A stretch of DNA of 64,000 nt, from positions 8,660,501 through 8,724,500 of the forward strand of contig NZ_CP095376.1 of NCBI RefSeq assembly GCF_023008405.1, in the 5' to 3' direction. Positions 34,934 to 47,760 of the stretch are shown piece by piece; the stretch's first letter is position 1; each line of letters opens with the position of its first letter. The notes beneath the pieces were generated by a model. It was given only the letters and a program-made list of their open reading frames with translations, was not told the DNA's origin and did not search any database. This stretch comes from Amycolatopsis sp. FBCC-B4732. Its GTDB lineage: Bacteria > Actinomycetota > Actinomycetes > Mycobacteriales > Pseudonocardiaceae. Made by a program: the position numbers and the translations under genes.

Positions 34934-35545
34934 ATGACGCTCGACAACGCACTGACCGGCGTGAACGACCACCTCCGCGGCGTGCTGCCGCCGGAGATCT
35001 TCGCCGTCCTCGAAGCGGACCGGCGCCGGGCCGCGACGGACTTCGCCGAGGTCGGCACCAAGATCGACGACTTCACCCTGCCGGCAGCCGATGGTGCGAC
35101 GACGAGCCTGGGCCGGCTCGTCTCGGACGGGCCGGCGGTGCTCGTGTTCTACCGCGGCCAGTGGTGCCCGTACTGCAACCTGACCCTGCGCACATACCAG
35201 CAGGAAGTGCTGCCCGAGCTGGGGAAGTCCGGTGCGAGCCTGGTCGCGATCAGCCCGCAGCGGCCGGACGGCCCGGCGCCGGAGCTGGCGTTCCCGGTGC
35301 TGTCGGACGTCGGGAGCACGGTCGCGCGGGGCCTCGGCCTGAGCTACCCGGTGTCCGCCGTCGTGCGCGAGGCCATGGAGACGCTCGGCACCGACCTCGA
35401 AGCGGTCAACGGCACCTGGGAGCTGGTCCACCCGGCGGTCGTCGTGGTGGACCGGGACCGGGTGCTGCGGTTCGTCGACGTCCACCCGGACTTCGTCACG
35501 CGGACCGAACCGGCGGAGATCCTCGAAGCGGTCAAGTCGCTTTAG
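34934..35545 (+). CDS. peroxiredoxin-like thiol reductase (AhpC/TSA fold)
   Basis: The 203-residue thioredoxin-fold protein has the active-site motif RGQWCPYCN (Cys78, Cys81), as in the two-cysteine AhpC/TSA-like redoxin group, preceded by an N-terminal helical extension of about 45 residues. It probably reduces peroxides or disulfides in the cytoplasm. AGGGGG precedes the ATG. It is divergent from, and likely repressed by, the TetR regulator. Its 3' end overlaps the convergent DedA-like gene by 14 bp. Confidence 0.85.
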   Translation: MTLDNALTGVNDHLRGVLPPEIFAVLEADRRRAATDFAEVGTKIDDFTLPAADGATTSLGRLVSDGPAVLVFYRGQWCPYCNLTLRTYQQEVLPELGKSGASLVAISPQRPDGPAPELAFPVLSDVGSTVARGLGLSYPVSAVVREAMETLGTDLEAVNGTWELVHPAVVVVDRDRVLRFVDVHPDFVTRTEPAEILEAVKSL

Positions 35546-36134
35546 CGCCGCGCTTCACGCCGTAGGTGATCACCGAACCCAGGACCAGGGCGACGCCCAG
35601 GGAGAGCAGCACGCTGATCCCGGGTTCGGTGATGAGCCGGCCGCCCGCGTAGCCGAGGAAGGCCACGTAGGACGTCCAGAGCGTGACGCCGATGGCCGAA
35701 GCGGTGAAGAACTCCGCCATCGGCCACCGGAGCGAGCCGGCGAGCAGCGCGCCGACCGTGCCGCCCACACCGTCTTCGGGGGTCCGGGTGGCGGAGCCCC
35801 CGGCCCGGGGCGGAGCCCCGGATGTCATCGCAGCCAGCGGGCGATCACCAGCACGGGACGCGGGGTGGCGCTGCAGCCGCCCGTCGACCCAGCCGATGCC
35901 GGCGGCGATCTTCCGCCGCCGGCTCAGCCGGTTCAGCGCCGCCCGGCCACCGAACCGGCCGAGGGCGTAGAGCGCCTGGTCGGACGCCAGGCACCCGGCA
36001 CTCGCCACGGCGATCACCAGGGCCGGCGAAGTCCCGCCCTGCGCCGCCGCGACGCCGATGCCGAGGAGCGTCACCTCGGTGGGCAGCAGCGATACGACGA
36101 ACAGCACCAGCAGTACGGCCGTAGTCGCGTCCAC
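35532..36134 (-). pseudogene. DedA-like membrane protein gene with an inserted palindromic element
   Basis: The open frame from GTG 36134 encodes 200 residues. The first half (LLVLFVVSLLPTEVTLLGIGVAAA, ALYALGRFGG) and the last third (GALLAGSLRWPMAEFFTASAIG, VAFLGYAGGRLI) read as a DedA-like protein. In the middle (about residues 100-125) the expected PVLVIARWL-type helix appears only in another frame (CCCGTGCTGGTGATCGCC), and a palindromic GC-rich insert follows. One extra base plus an insert that restores the frame would explain this. The product therefore lacks one conserved helix and is probably non-functional, although the frame is open. It lies 26 bp downstream of leuA. Confidence 0.6.
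35775..35830. repeat. GC-rich palindromic element within the DedA-like gene
   Basis: CCGGGGCGGAGCCCCGG (35805-35821) and the neighbouring GGGGGTCCGGGTGGCGGAGCC.. form stacked hairpins of the kind usually found between actinomycete genes. Here the element lies inside a reading frame. Confidence 0.6.
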
Positions 36135-36160
36135 AGGAACCCGACAGGCGGCCCACAGGT

Positions 36161-38050
<1,890 letters not shown>

Positions 38051-38139
38051 AGGCAACGCCGCCCGAGGGAAGCCGGGCGGCCCCTTCCCGGGGTTACCTG
38101 TGGGTAGCAATTGGACGGTCGCCGTGCGAAACTGCGGGC

Positions 38140-38508
38140 ATGGCTGAGCACGCAGAGTCGTCGTCGGAGGAGACCGAGGTCTCGCGCCTGGCTCCCGTCG
38201 ACTGGCGCAGGACCGGGGGCCGCGCCGCCTCCGCGGTGGCGTCGATCGTCCGCTGGGTAGGACTGGTCTTCGCGGCGTTCCTGGTGATCCACGTGATCTT
38301 CACGGTCGGCTCGGCCAACCCGGACAACGGCATCGTCTCGTTCGTGAAGTCCTGGGCGGACGGCCTGGCGCTGGGGTTCAGCGACCTGTTCACGCCGAGT
38401 GACGAAAAGCTGCGCGTGCTGGTGAACTACGGCATCGCGGCGATCTTCTGGCTCGTGGTGTCGGGCATCCTCGCGAAGGTGATCCGCCGGGTGGGCGGCG
38501 CTTCCTAA
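38140..38508 (+). CDS. small membrane protein of unknown function
   Basis: The 122-residue protein has a charged N-terminal tail (about 1-35), two hydrophobic helices (about 36-58 and 98-117) and an intervening loop (SWADGLALGFSDLFTPSDEKLRV). Small proteins of this type are common in actinomycetes, but I know no function. It is divergent from leuA. The stop shares bases with the convergent gene (CTAA). Confidence 0.65.
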   Translation: MAEHAESSSEETEVSRLAPVDWRRTGGRAASAVASIVRWVGLVFAAFLVIHVIFTVGSANPDNGIVSFVKSWADGLALGFSDLFTPSDEKLRVLVNYGIAAIFWLVVSGILAKVIRRVGGAS

Positions 38509-39113
38509 CGCCGGGCCAGGCCTTCCCAGATCCGGGCCGCCGCGGCCTGCCGCGCGTGGTGCTCGCCGTCGGTGCTGCCGGTCGAGCCGCGCCGCAGCTG
38601 CCCGAGCAGGTCCATCGCGGTCGACGACGGCAGTTCGCGCAGCAGTTCGACGACGTCTTCGGCCGGTGAGTAGCAGAGCAGCCGGCCGTCGGCGAAGGCC
38701 TGCGGCTGACGGGCCGCCAATTCGCGCAGGTGGTCGAGGCCGAGCTGCGGCAGCACCCGGGCGGCGAGCGGCACGGGCATCTCGTGGAGGAGGCCGCTGA
38801 TCTCCTCGAGGGGCAGGTACCGGAGCACGGCCGCGGCGTCGGGTGGAGCCAGCTTCGCCAATTCACGGTAGATCCCGGCGTAGCCGTTCTTGCGGATCCG
38901 GGCCAGCGGCTGCTTGCCGAGCTCGGCCATCAGGCGAACGGCGGTCCGGGCCGCCTCGGCCGGGCCCGGCCCGGAAGCGGCGGCCGGTCGCGGGGGTGGC
39001 TCGGGTGGCGGCCCGCCGGTGAAGATGACGTTCCCGTGCACCGCGCCGATCTGCCCGAAACTGCCCGTCGAGACGCCGGACGCCTCGTTGTGCACCGCTT
39101 CCCGCTCGTCCAT
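38505..39113 (-). CDS. protein with RHIM/BASS-like amyloid motif and MgtE_N-like helical domain
   Basis: The 202-residue protein begins with a short segment NEASGVSTG-SFGQIGAVHGNVIF (about residues 9-31) that fits the bacterial amyloid signalling pattern N-x-x-SG-...-Q-x-G-x-(I/V)-x-G-x-V seen in actinobacterial NLR-linked BASS3/RHIM-like motifs. A proline-rich linker (34-50) follows, then a helical region (about 55-175) with repeats like LAPPDAAAVLRYLPLEEISGLL that recall the MgtE_N/HEAT-like superfamily. It has no membrane segment. It could act as an effector or adaptor triggered by amyloid templating. No NLR gene is adjacent, so the role is an inference. Confidence 0.6.
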   Translation of the reverse strand: MDEREAVHNEASGVSTGSFGQIGAVHGNVIFTGGPPPEPPPRPAAASGPGPAEAARTAVRLMAELGKQPLARIRKNGYAGIYRELAKLAPPDAAAVLRYLPLEEISGLLHEMPVPLAARVLPQLGLDHLRELAARQPQAFADGRLLCYSPAEDVVELLRELPSSTAMDLLGQLRRGSTGSTDGEHHARQAAAARIWEGLARR

Positions 39114-39155
39114 CGGCCACCTCCTGCCGGTGAAGTCGCGGATCGGCGGACACGG

Positions 39156-39758
39156 TTACAGCGCCGGCTTGCCCCACTGGTCGGTGAACGCGAACTCCGC
39201 CAGCGGCACCCGCACCCGCTCGGCCTTCTCGCGCTCGATCCGCCAGTCCTCCTCCAGCACCTCGGGCGCGGCCGCCGACCCCACCGCGATCGCCACCTTC
39301 GGCGCCGCGTCCGGCGGCAGCGAGAAGGCGTCCCGCACCGCATCGGGCGAGAACCCCGCCATCTGGTGCGCGATCAGCCCGAGCTCCACCGCCTGCAGCA
39401 CGAGGTTCTCCGACGCCAGCCCGAGCCCGTACTCCGCGTACGGGACGTCGCCCTTCTCGTTCGTCGTCACCACCACGCCGATCAGCAGCAGGCCCGCGCG
39501 GTGCGCCCACGCCCGGTTGCCCGAGTTCAGCGTGGCCAGGATCGCGTCGAACGCCGGGGTCCCGCGGACGCCCACCAGGTACCGGGCGGGCTGGGTGTTG
39601 CCGAACGACGGAGCCCAGCGGGCCGCTTCCAAGAGGGCTCGCACCTGTTCCGTCGTCACGCGAGCCGACTCGTCGTAAGCCCGCGGGCTCCACCGTTCGG
39701 CCAGCAGGGTCGCGATCGGGACGCTCGTCACAGCTGGCTTTCGCACGATCTCGACCAT
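39156..39758 (-). CDS. nitroreductase family protein
   Basis: The 200-residue protein has the FMN-binding nitroreductase fold: RWSPRAYDESARVTTEQVRALLEAARWAPSFGNTQPARYLVG near the start and GLIAHQMAGFSPDAVRDAFSLP in the C-terminal half. It would reduce nitro compounds, quinones or enones with NAD(P)H, as a homodimer in the cytoplasm. It is divergent from the aspartokinase gene. The ATG has no evident ribosome-binding site. Confidence 0.85.
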   Translation of the reverse strand: MVEIVRKPAVTSVPIATLLAERWSPRAYDESARVTTEQVRALLEAARWAPSFGNTQPARYLVGVRGTPAFDAILATLNSGNRAWAHRAGLLLIGVVVTTNEKGDVPYAEYGLGLASENLVLQAVELGLIAHQMAGFSPDAVRDAFSLPPDAAPKVAIAVGSAAAPEVLEEDWRIEREKAERVRVPLAEFAFTDQWGKPAL

Positions 39759-39974
39759 ACCCAGGCGTGCGCTGCATCACTCGGGAGGAAGGGCTACGCG
39801 CATTTCGTTGGTGTTGCGGAAGATTTACTTCCGAGTGACCCACGCAAAGGGTCCGCCCCACGTCAAGAGGGTGGCGGGCCGTCCCAGCCCCGGTAGGCTC
39901 CTCTTCAAATCATGGGACGCGGGGGCTCTCCGGTGCCCACCAGGGAGCCGCCCGGCCCGCGAGGAGGTTCGGGC

Positions 39975-42277
<2,303 letters not shown>

Positions 42278-42308
42278 CCACAGTGGACAGCTGAAACTCA
42301 CTTGGCGT

Positions 42309-42344
42309 TTCGCGGTGCTCAGGAGATCCTGGGCACCGCGAAAA
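42309..42344 (+). terminator. hairpin after asd
   Basis: A 16-bp stem (TTCGCGGTGCTCAGGA, one G-T pair) with a GA loop is followed by AAAAC. It lies 32 bp after asd and 21 bp before the rtcB ATG. It probably ends the ask-asd message but could also be a structured leader of rtcB. Confidence 0.65.
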
Positions 42345-42364
42345 CATTTCCAGGGGAGGAAATC

Positions 42365-43543
42365 ATGTACACCGCTGTCGACGGCGCCCGCGTCCCGATC
42401 CGGATGTGGGCGGATCCCGCGTCGGTCGAAGAGCAGGCCATGCGGCAGCTGCAGAACGTCGCCAACCTGCCGTGGGTGCACGGGCTCGCCGTGATGCCCG
42501 ACGTGCACTACGGCAAGGGAGCGACCGTCGGCAGCGTCATCGCCATGCGCGACGCCGTCTCGCCCGCCGCCGTCGGGGTGGACATCGGGTGCGGGATGAG
42601 CGCCGTGCGGACGTCGCTCGCCGCGAGCGACCTGCCGGACGACCTCGGCAAGCTGCGCCGGCGCGTCGAAAGCGCCGTGCCGGTGGGGTTCGGGCTGCAC
42701 AAGACGCCCGTCAACCCCGCGAAGGTGCACGGCGTCGGCGGCTGGGACGCGTTCTGGCGGGGCTTCGGCGAGCTGCACACCGGCGTCCAGGAGCTGCACG
42801 ACCGGGCCGCGCGCCAGATCGGGAGCCTCGGGGGCGGGAACCACTTCATCGAGGTCTGCCTCGACGACGACGGCCGCGTCTGGCTGATGCTGCATTCGGG
42901 TTCGCGCAACATCGGCAAGGAGCTCGCGGAGCGGCACATGGCGGTCGCGCGCAAGCTGCCGCACAACGCCGACCTGCCCGACCGCGACCTCGCGGTGTTC
43001 GTCGCCGGCACGCCGGAGATGGCGGCCTACCGGCGCGACCTGTTCTGGGCGCAGGACTACGCGGCGCGCAACCGGGCCACGATGGTCGCGCTGGTGAAGC
43101 AGGCGCTGAAGGACGTCGTGCCGCAGACGACGTTCGACGACGCCATCTCCTGCCACCACAACTACGTCTCGGAGGAGACGTACGACGGTGTCGAGCTGCT
43201 CGTCACCCGGAAGGGCGCGATCCGCGCCGGATCGGGTGACCTCGGGATCATCCCGGGCAGCATGGGGACCGGTTCGTACATCGTCCGCGGGCTCGGGAAC
43301 GACTCGTCGTTCCAGTCGGCGTCGCACGGCGCCGGCCGCCGGATGTCCCGCACCAAGGCCAAGAAGCTGTTCACGGCCGACGACCTCGCGGCCCAGACGG
43401 CCGGCGTCGAGTGCCGCAAGGACTCCGGCGTCGTCGACGAGATCCCGGCCGCGTACAAGGACATCGATTCGGTGATCCGGGCGCAGACGGACCTGGTCGA
43501 GGTCGTCGCGCACCTCAAGCAGGTGGTCTGCGTCAAGGGCTGA
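42365..43543 (+). CDS. rtcB: RtcB family RNA ligase
   Basis: The ATG at 42365 follows GGGGAGGAA, the best site in the frame. The 392-residue protein has GVDIGCGM (metal cysteine), GSLGGGNHFIEV, MLHSGSRNIG, SCHHNYVSEE and PGSMGTGSYIVRG, all RtcB landmarks including the histidine that carries GMP. It joins 2',3'-cyclic-phosphate or 3'-phosphate RNA ends to 5'-OH ends with GTP and manganese. It is shorter than E. coli RtcB (408) and of the actinobacterial type. No archease gene is nearby. Confidence 0.93.
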   Translation: MYTAVDGARVPIRMWADPASVEEQAMRQLQNVANLPWVHGLAVMPDVHYGKGATVGSVIAMRDAVSPAAVGVDIGCGMSAVRTSLAASDLPDDLGKLRRRVESAVPVGFGLHKTPVNPAKVHGVGGWDAFWRGFGELHTGVQELHDRAARQIGSLGGGNHFIEVCLDDDGRVWLMLHSGSRNIGKELAERHMAVARKLPHNADLPDRDLAVFVAGTPEMAAYRRDLFWAQDYAARNRATMVALVKQALKDVVPQTTFDDAISCHHNYVSEETYDGVELLVTRKGAIRAGSGDLGIIPGSMGTGSYIVRGLGNDSSFQSASHGAGRRMSRTKAKKLFTADDLAAQTAGVECRKDSGVVDEIPAAYKDIDSVIRAQTDLVEVVAHLKQVVCVKG

Positions 43544-43547
43544 CCGG

Positions 43548-43553
43548 TACCTT
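43548..43553 (+). promoter_or_regulatory. -10 box TACCTT, leaderless start at 43560
   Basis: TACCTT ends 6 bp before the ATG of the lipoprotein gene, which lacks a ribosome-binding site. Confidence 0.45.
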
Positions 43554-43559
43554 GGCGCC

Positions 43560-43940
43560 ATGACGAGGGGTGGAACGACGGCCGCGTTGCTGGCCGGGGC
43601 CGCACTGCTGCTGAGCGGGTGCGCCGAGGTCGGCAACGCGGTCGACCAGGGGTCGAGGACGGCGGACAAGGTGAGCGCCTGCACGGAGGCGCTCGGGCTG
43701 GCGGACCTGAACCCGCTGGTCGACCCGGACAAGCTCAAGGCGCGCGCCGCGGACAAGGAGAAGCGGCTGCGCGAACTGGCCGCGAACGTCCAGGACCAGG
43801 ACGTGAAGAACGCGCTGCTCGGCATGGCGGGCTCGTACGTCGAGGTGCAGAAGGAACGCATCGAGGACGCCGGCGTCGTGGCCCGGTGGGTTCAGCGCAA
43901 CGTCACGAAGCTCGACGCCCTCCGCGCGGCCTGCGGCTGA
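43560..43940 (+). CDS. small lipoprotein of unknown function
   Basis: The 126-residue product begins MTRGGTTAALLAGAALLLSGC; the lipobox LLSGC puts a lipid on Cys21. The mature 105 residues are mainly helical and rich in charged residues (DKEKRLRELAANVQDQDVKNALLGMAG), with one further cysteine pair candidate (C38 and C125). I recognise no family. It is expected on the outer face of the membrane. Confidence 0.7.
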   Translation: MTRGGTTAALLAGAALLLSGCAEVGNAVDQGSRTADKVSACTEALGLADLNPLVDPDKLKARAADKEKRLRELAANVQDQDVKNALLGMAGSYVEVQKERIEDAGVVARWVQRNVTKLDALRAACG

Positions 43941-43954
43941 CCGCGGCGGGCAGG

Positions 43955-45160
43955 CTAGCTCTCCGCCAGTGCCGGCACCGGCTCCGCGGTCGGGTCCACC
44001 GTGCGGGTGTGGCGGCGCAGCAAGCCCGCCGCCGCGATCACCAGACCGCCGAGGCCCGCCGCCGCGAAGCCCCACGCCGGGCTCGAGTGATCGATCGCGA
44101 AGCCCACGAACGGGCTGCCCAGGGCCAGGCCGAGCCGGGTCGACGCGTCCTGCAAGCCCATCGCCTCCCCGCGGACCCGGGGCGGCGCGATCCTGCTGAC
44201 CGTCTCCGTGGTCGCCGCCAGGGTCGGGGCGCACAGCAGGTTCGTCGGGATCAGCACCAGCATCAGCAGCCACCACGGCTGGTCGGCGAGCCCGACCGGC
44301 ACCACCAGCAGCGCCATCAGCAGCATCAGCACGCCCTGCGGCAACGACCGCTTGACCGCGCCGTGGACGATGCCGCCCAGGATCGATGCCGCGCACATCA
44401 CCGCGATGACCAGGCCGGTCACGCCGATGTCGCCGTTCGCGCGCAGGGCCGCCAGCGTCGCCAGCTCGGTGCCGACCAGCACGAACAGCGCGCCGCCCGC
44501 GATCAGGAGCGTGGCCACCAGCTGCCAGGACAGCCAGGTGCGCAGCTTCGGCCGGACGCCGTCGACGACCGGCTCGAGGTCGTCGCGGATCGGCGGGTCG
44601 ACCAGCCAGATCAGGAACGCCGTGCCGCCGAACAGGACGCCGAGCGCGCTGAGCGTGAACGTCGGTGAGAGCGCGGTCATCGCCGCGATGCCGGCCGCCG
44701 GGCCGATCATGAACGTCGCTTCGATCGAGATCGTGTCCAGCGAGTACGCCGCCCGCCGCTCGGCCACCGGGACGAGCGCGGCCAGCACCTGCCGGGCCAG
44801 CGAGCCCGCCGGCACCGAGAGCGCGCCGGCCGGGATCGCGACCACGGCCAGCGCCGCGTACGGCAGGTGCGGTGCGGCGATCCAGAACGCCGTCGTGGCG
44901 AGCCCGCAGACCGCGACGACCGGGCGCAGCCCGTACCGGTCCAGGAACCGGCCGAGCAGCGGCGCGCCGAGGGCCATCCCGAGGGTGACGCCGGCGCCGA
45001 CCAGCCCGGCGGCGCCGTAGCCGCGGCCGAGCCCGGTGACGATGTACAGCGTCATCATCACGCCGTTCATGGTCATCGGCAGCCGCGCCAGGAACATCAG
45101 GGCCATGGTCGAGGGGACGCGGGGAACGGCGAGGACCCGGCGGTAGGGCTGCAGCGGCAC
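43955..45160 (-). CDS. MFS transporter
   Basis: The GTG at 45160 gives 401 residues; the frame continues upstream but the sequence there is unlike a transporter N-terminus. The pattern is of a 12-helix major facilitator: LMFLARLPMTMNGVMMTLYIV, the loop GAPLLGRFLDRYGLRP (helices 2-3), and IAPPRVRGEAMGLQDASTRLGLALGSP in the second half. Such proteins are commonly drug or metabolite exporters. It is divergent from the second MFS gene, and the region between holds a palindromic operator. Confidence 0.85.
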   Translation of the reverse strand: MPLQPYRRVLAVPRVPSTMALMFLARLPMTMNGVMMTLYIVTGLGRGYGAAGLVGAGVTLGMALGAPLLGRFLDRYGLRPVVAVCGLATTAFWIAAPHLPYAALAVVAIPAGALSVPAGSLARQVLAALVPVAERRAAYSLDTISIEATFMIGPAAGIAAMTALSPTFTLSALGVLFGGTAFLIWLVDPPIRDDLEPVVDGVRPKLRTWLSWQLVATLLIAGGALFVLVGTELATLAALRANGDIGVTGLVIAVMCAASILGGIVHGAVKRSLPQGVLMLLMALLVVPVGLADQPWWLLMLVLIPTNLLCAPTLAATTETVSRIAPPRVRGEAMGLQDASTRLGLALGSPFVGFAIDHSSPAWGFAAAGLGGLVIAAAGLLRRHTRTVDPTAEPVPALAES

Positions 45161-45227
45161 GTCCCCGATGAGAACCCAACCTGGTACGCGCGTGCAACAA
45201 AATTTCGACACTGGTGCTCGATAATTT

Positions 45228-45242
45228 TGAGAGCTACTCTCA
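45228..45242. promoter_or_regulatory. palindromic operator between MFS genes
   Basis: TGAGAGCTACTCTCA is a perfect palindrome with a 3-base centre, in an AT-rich patch 30 bp before the plus-strand MFS start and 68 bp before the minus-strand one. The TetR protein encoded downstream in the plus-strand operon is the obvious binder. Confidence 0.65.
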
Positions 45243-45272
45243 TTTGGTAGCACCTATTAAATGGGGGTCGCT

Positions 45273-46799
45273 ATGACTCAGCTTTATCCACGCAGGTGGT
45301 GGGCACTCGGTGCGCTCGCGGTGAGCCTGCTGACCGTCGGGCTCGACCTGACTGTGCTCAACGTCGCCGTGCCGACGCTGGCCGTCGACCTCGGCGCCAC
45401 GACGACGCAGCTGCAGTGGTTCGGCAACGCCTACACGCTGGCGCTCGCCGCCCTCCTGCTCCCGGCGGGCCTGCTCGGCGACCGCTTCGGCCCGAAGAAG
45501 CTCCTGCTCGGCGCGCTCGTGCTGTTCGGGCTGGCTTCGCTGGCGTGCGCCTACGCCGGTTCGCCGGGCGCGCTGATCGCCGCCCGGGTCGTGCTCGGCG
45601 TCGGCGCCGCGTTCCTCATCCCGCTGTCGCTCTCGCTGCTCAACACCCTCTTCCCGCCCGAAGAGCGCGCGAAGGCGCTGACGACGTGGGTGCTGGCGAC
45701 GTTCGCCGGCATCCCGCTCGGGCCGCTGCTCGGCGGCTGGCTGCTCGACCACTTCGCGTGGGGCTCGGTCTTCCTCGTCAACGTCCCGCTGACGGCCGTC
45801 GGGGTGGCCGCGGTGGTGTTCCTCGTGCCGCTCACGCCGGGGTCGGGCCGGGGCCGCGTCGACCTCGCGGGCATCGCCCTCTCGGCCGCCGGGCTGGTCG
45901 CGCTCACCTACGGCTTCGTCCACGCCGGCGAGCACGGCTGGGCCGACCCGGTGACCTACGGCCTGATCGCGCTCGGCGTCGCGCTCGTCGCGGTGTTCTG
46001 CCGGACCCAGACGCGGGTGGCCGCGCCGCTCACCGACCTCGCGCTGTTGCGCGAACCCCGGTTCGTCTGGGGCGCGGTGCTCGCCACGGTGGTGTCCTTC
46101 GCGCTGATGGGCTTGATGTTCGTGCTGCCGCAGCTGTTCCAGGCCGTGCAGGGCGCCGACGCGCTGCAGACCGGGCTGCGGCTCCTGCCGCTGATCGGCG
46201 GGATGCTGGTCTCGGCCAAGATCGCCGAGCGGCTGGTCGCCGCGGTGGGCGTGCGGGTGGTCGTCACCGGCGGGTTCCTGCTGCTCGCGGTGGGCCTGGC
46301 CTGGGGTTCGGCGACGGCGCCGTCGGACGGCTACGGCGGCACGGCCGGCTGGGAGGTCGTCATCGGCCTCGGCACCGGGTGCACGCTGCCGCCGCTGATG
46401 TCGATGGCGATGGGCGCGCTCACCGAGGGCCGCTCGGGCGCCGGCTCGGCGCTGATCCAGGTGCTGCGCCAGGTCGGCGGCACCATCGGCGTCGCGGTGC
46501 TGGGCACGGTGCTCAACGGCGTCTACCGCGACGGCGTCGGGGTGGCGGGCCTGCCCGGGCCGGTGGCCGACGCGGCGCGGGGCAGCGCGTCCGCCGCGAT
46601 CGCCGTCGCCGGGAAGCTCCACCTGCCGGGGCTCGCCGAGTCCGCGCGGGTCGCGTTCACCGACGGCATGGCGGTGACGCTGTGGGTCTGCGCCGGGCTC
46701 GGCGTGGCCGGCGCGCTGCTGGCGGCGCTGTTCCTGCCCGGCCGGGCGGCCGCGGAGGTGCAGCCGCGAGAATCGGGGCATGACGTCGTCGCCATCTGA
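45273..46799 (+). CDS. DHA2-type MFS multidrug exporter
   Basis: The ATG at 45273 follows GGGGG with proper spacing; a second ATG at 45261 lies too close to a probable TATTAA -10 box. The 508-residue protein has 14 predicted helices of the EmrB/QacA type: LTVGLDLTVLNVAVPTLAVDL (motif D1), GLLGDRFGPKKLLL, VLGVGAAFLIPLSLSLL and GIPLGPLLGGWLL. It likely exports drugs or own metabolites by proton antiport. It overlaps the downstream TetR gene by 20 bp, so the repressor is made with its target. Confidence 0.88.
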   Translation: MTQLYPRRWWALGALAVSLLTVGLDLTVLNVAVPTLAVDLGATTTQLQWFGNAYTLALAALLLPAGLLGDRFGPKKLLLGALVLFGLASLACAYAGSPGALIAARVVLGVGAAFLIPLSLSLLNTLFPPEERAKALTTWVLATFAGIPLGPLLGGWLLDHFAWGSVFLVNVPLTAVGVAAVVFLVPLTPGSGRGRVDLAGIALSAAGLVALTYGFVHAGEHGWADPVTYGLIALGVALVAVFCRTQTRVAAPLTDLALLREPRFVWGAVLATVVSFALMGLMFVLPQLFQAVQGADALQTGLRLLPLIGGMLVSAKIAERLVAAVGVRVVVTGGFLLLAVGLAWGSATAPSDGYGGTAGWEVVIGLGTGCTLPPLMSMAMGALTEGRSGAGSALIQVLRQVGGTIGVAVLGTVLNGVYRDGVGVAGLPGPVADAARGSASAAIAVAGKLHLPGLAESARVAFTDGMAVTLWVCAGLGVAGALLAALFLPGRAAAEVQPRESGHDVVAI

Positions 46800-47379
46800 A
46801 CCGCAGGGACTGCGCGAACGGAAGAAGGCCAAGACGCGCGCCGCGATCCAGCGGCACGCGTTGCGGCTGTTCCACGAGCGGGGCTACAGCGCGACGACGG
46901 TCGACCAGATCGCGGCCGCGGCGGAGATCTCGCCCAGCACCTTCTTCCGGTACTTCCCGACGAAGGAGGCGACGGTGCTGTACGACCCCTTCGACCCGCT
47001 GCTCATCGCCGCGGCGCTGGCGCAGCCGGCCGAGCTCAGCCCGATCGGCGCGCTGCGGGCGACCGTGACCACCATCCGCGAGGTGCTCCCCGCCGACGAG
47101 TGGGAGCGTGAACGCCAGCGGCAGCGGCTGGTGCTGCGCGAACCCGAGCTGCGCACGGCGGCCATGGACAAGTTCGCCGAGGGGATCGACCTGCTGGCCG
47201 GGTTCGCCGCGCAGCGCACCGGCCGCGAGCCGGGCGGCTTCGAGGTCCGCAACTGGGCGGGCGCGGTGGTCGGCGTCGTCCTGGCCGCGTTCCTGGGATC
47301 GGCGGCGGATCCCGAGGCGGACACGCTGGCCGTGCTCGACGAAGCCGTTGCCCACCTGGAAGAGGGTTTGCCGCTCTGA
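46780..47379 (+). CDS. TetR family regulator of the MFS operon
   Basis: The 199-residue protein has a TetR HTH (AAIQRHALRLFHERGYSATTVDQIAAAAEISPSTFFRYFPTKEATV, about 20-65) and a helical C-terminal domain of the AcyR/actinorhodin-regulator type. It is encoded in the MFS operon, overlapping the MFS gene by 20 bp, and most likely binds the TGAGAG palindrome upstream of it. Inducer unknown. Confidence 0.88.
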   Translation: MTSSPSEPQGLRERKKAKTRAAIQRHALRLFHERGYSATTVDQIAAAAEISPSTFFRYFPTKEATVLYDPFDPLLIAAALAQPAELSPIGALRATVTTIREVLPADEWERERQRQRLVLREPELRTAAMDKFAEGIDLLAGFAAQRTGREPGGFEVRNWAGAVVGVVLAAFLGSAADPEADTLAVLDEAVAHLEEGLPL

Positions 47380-47760
47380 ATCGGCGAATCGCCTTCGCAT
47401 CTGCGCGCTGACCTGTGTGGGTGGCGGCGCGAACGTGGGGGGACACCCCGTCTGGAGCAGTCAGGACACGCGGTCCGACGGAGTGATGAAGCCAAAAGAT
47501 CACCGTTTACACCCGTGTAGGTGCCCCAATCGTTCCATAGTGGACAGTGATCACCGCTGAGTGACGATCGTGCTCGGCAAGGGTGATCTTCAGGGGGAGG
47601 GGCAAGCTTTCGACGTTAATCAGATGCGGGCCAGTTCGCCTTTTCCGGATCCGGCACGTAAGGGTTAGAAAACATCTCGAACCGGTGATCGGGTGGCTTA
47701 TCTCCGATACGGCGGGTATCGATTTAACCCGTCAGGTCTCCCGAGGCCAGGAGGTAAAAA
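47380..47760. promoter_or_regulatory. 381-bp region upstream of a secreted protein gene
   Basis: No gene is visible. The region is less GC-rich than average and contains GTGATCAC and related dyads (near 47548) and a strong AGGAGG just before the next ATG. It probably carries a regulated promoter with a long leader, but I cannot place the promoter with confidence. Confidence 0.35.

Noticed and set aside
45161..45253. Longer N-terminus for the minus-strand MFS protein
   Set aside because: The added 31 residues are polar with two cysteines, unlike an MFS start, and the sequence includes the intergenic operator region.
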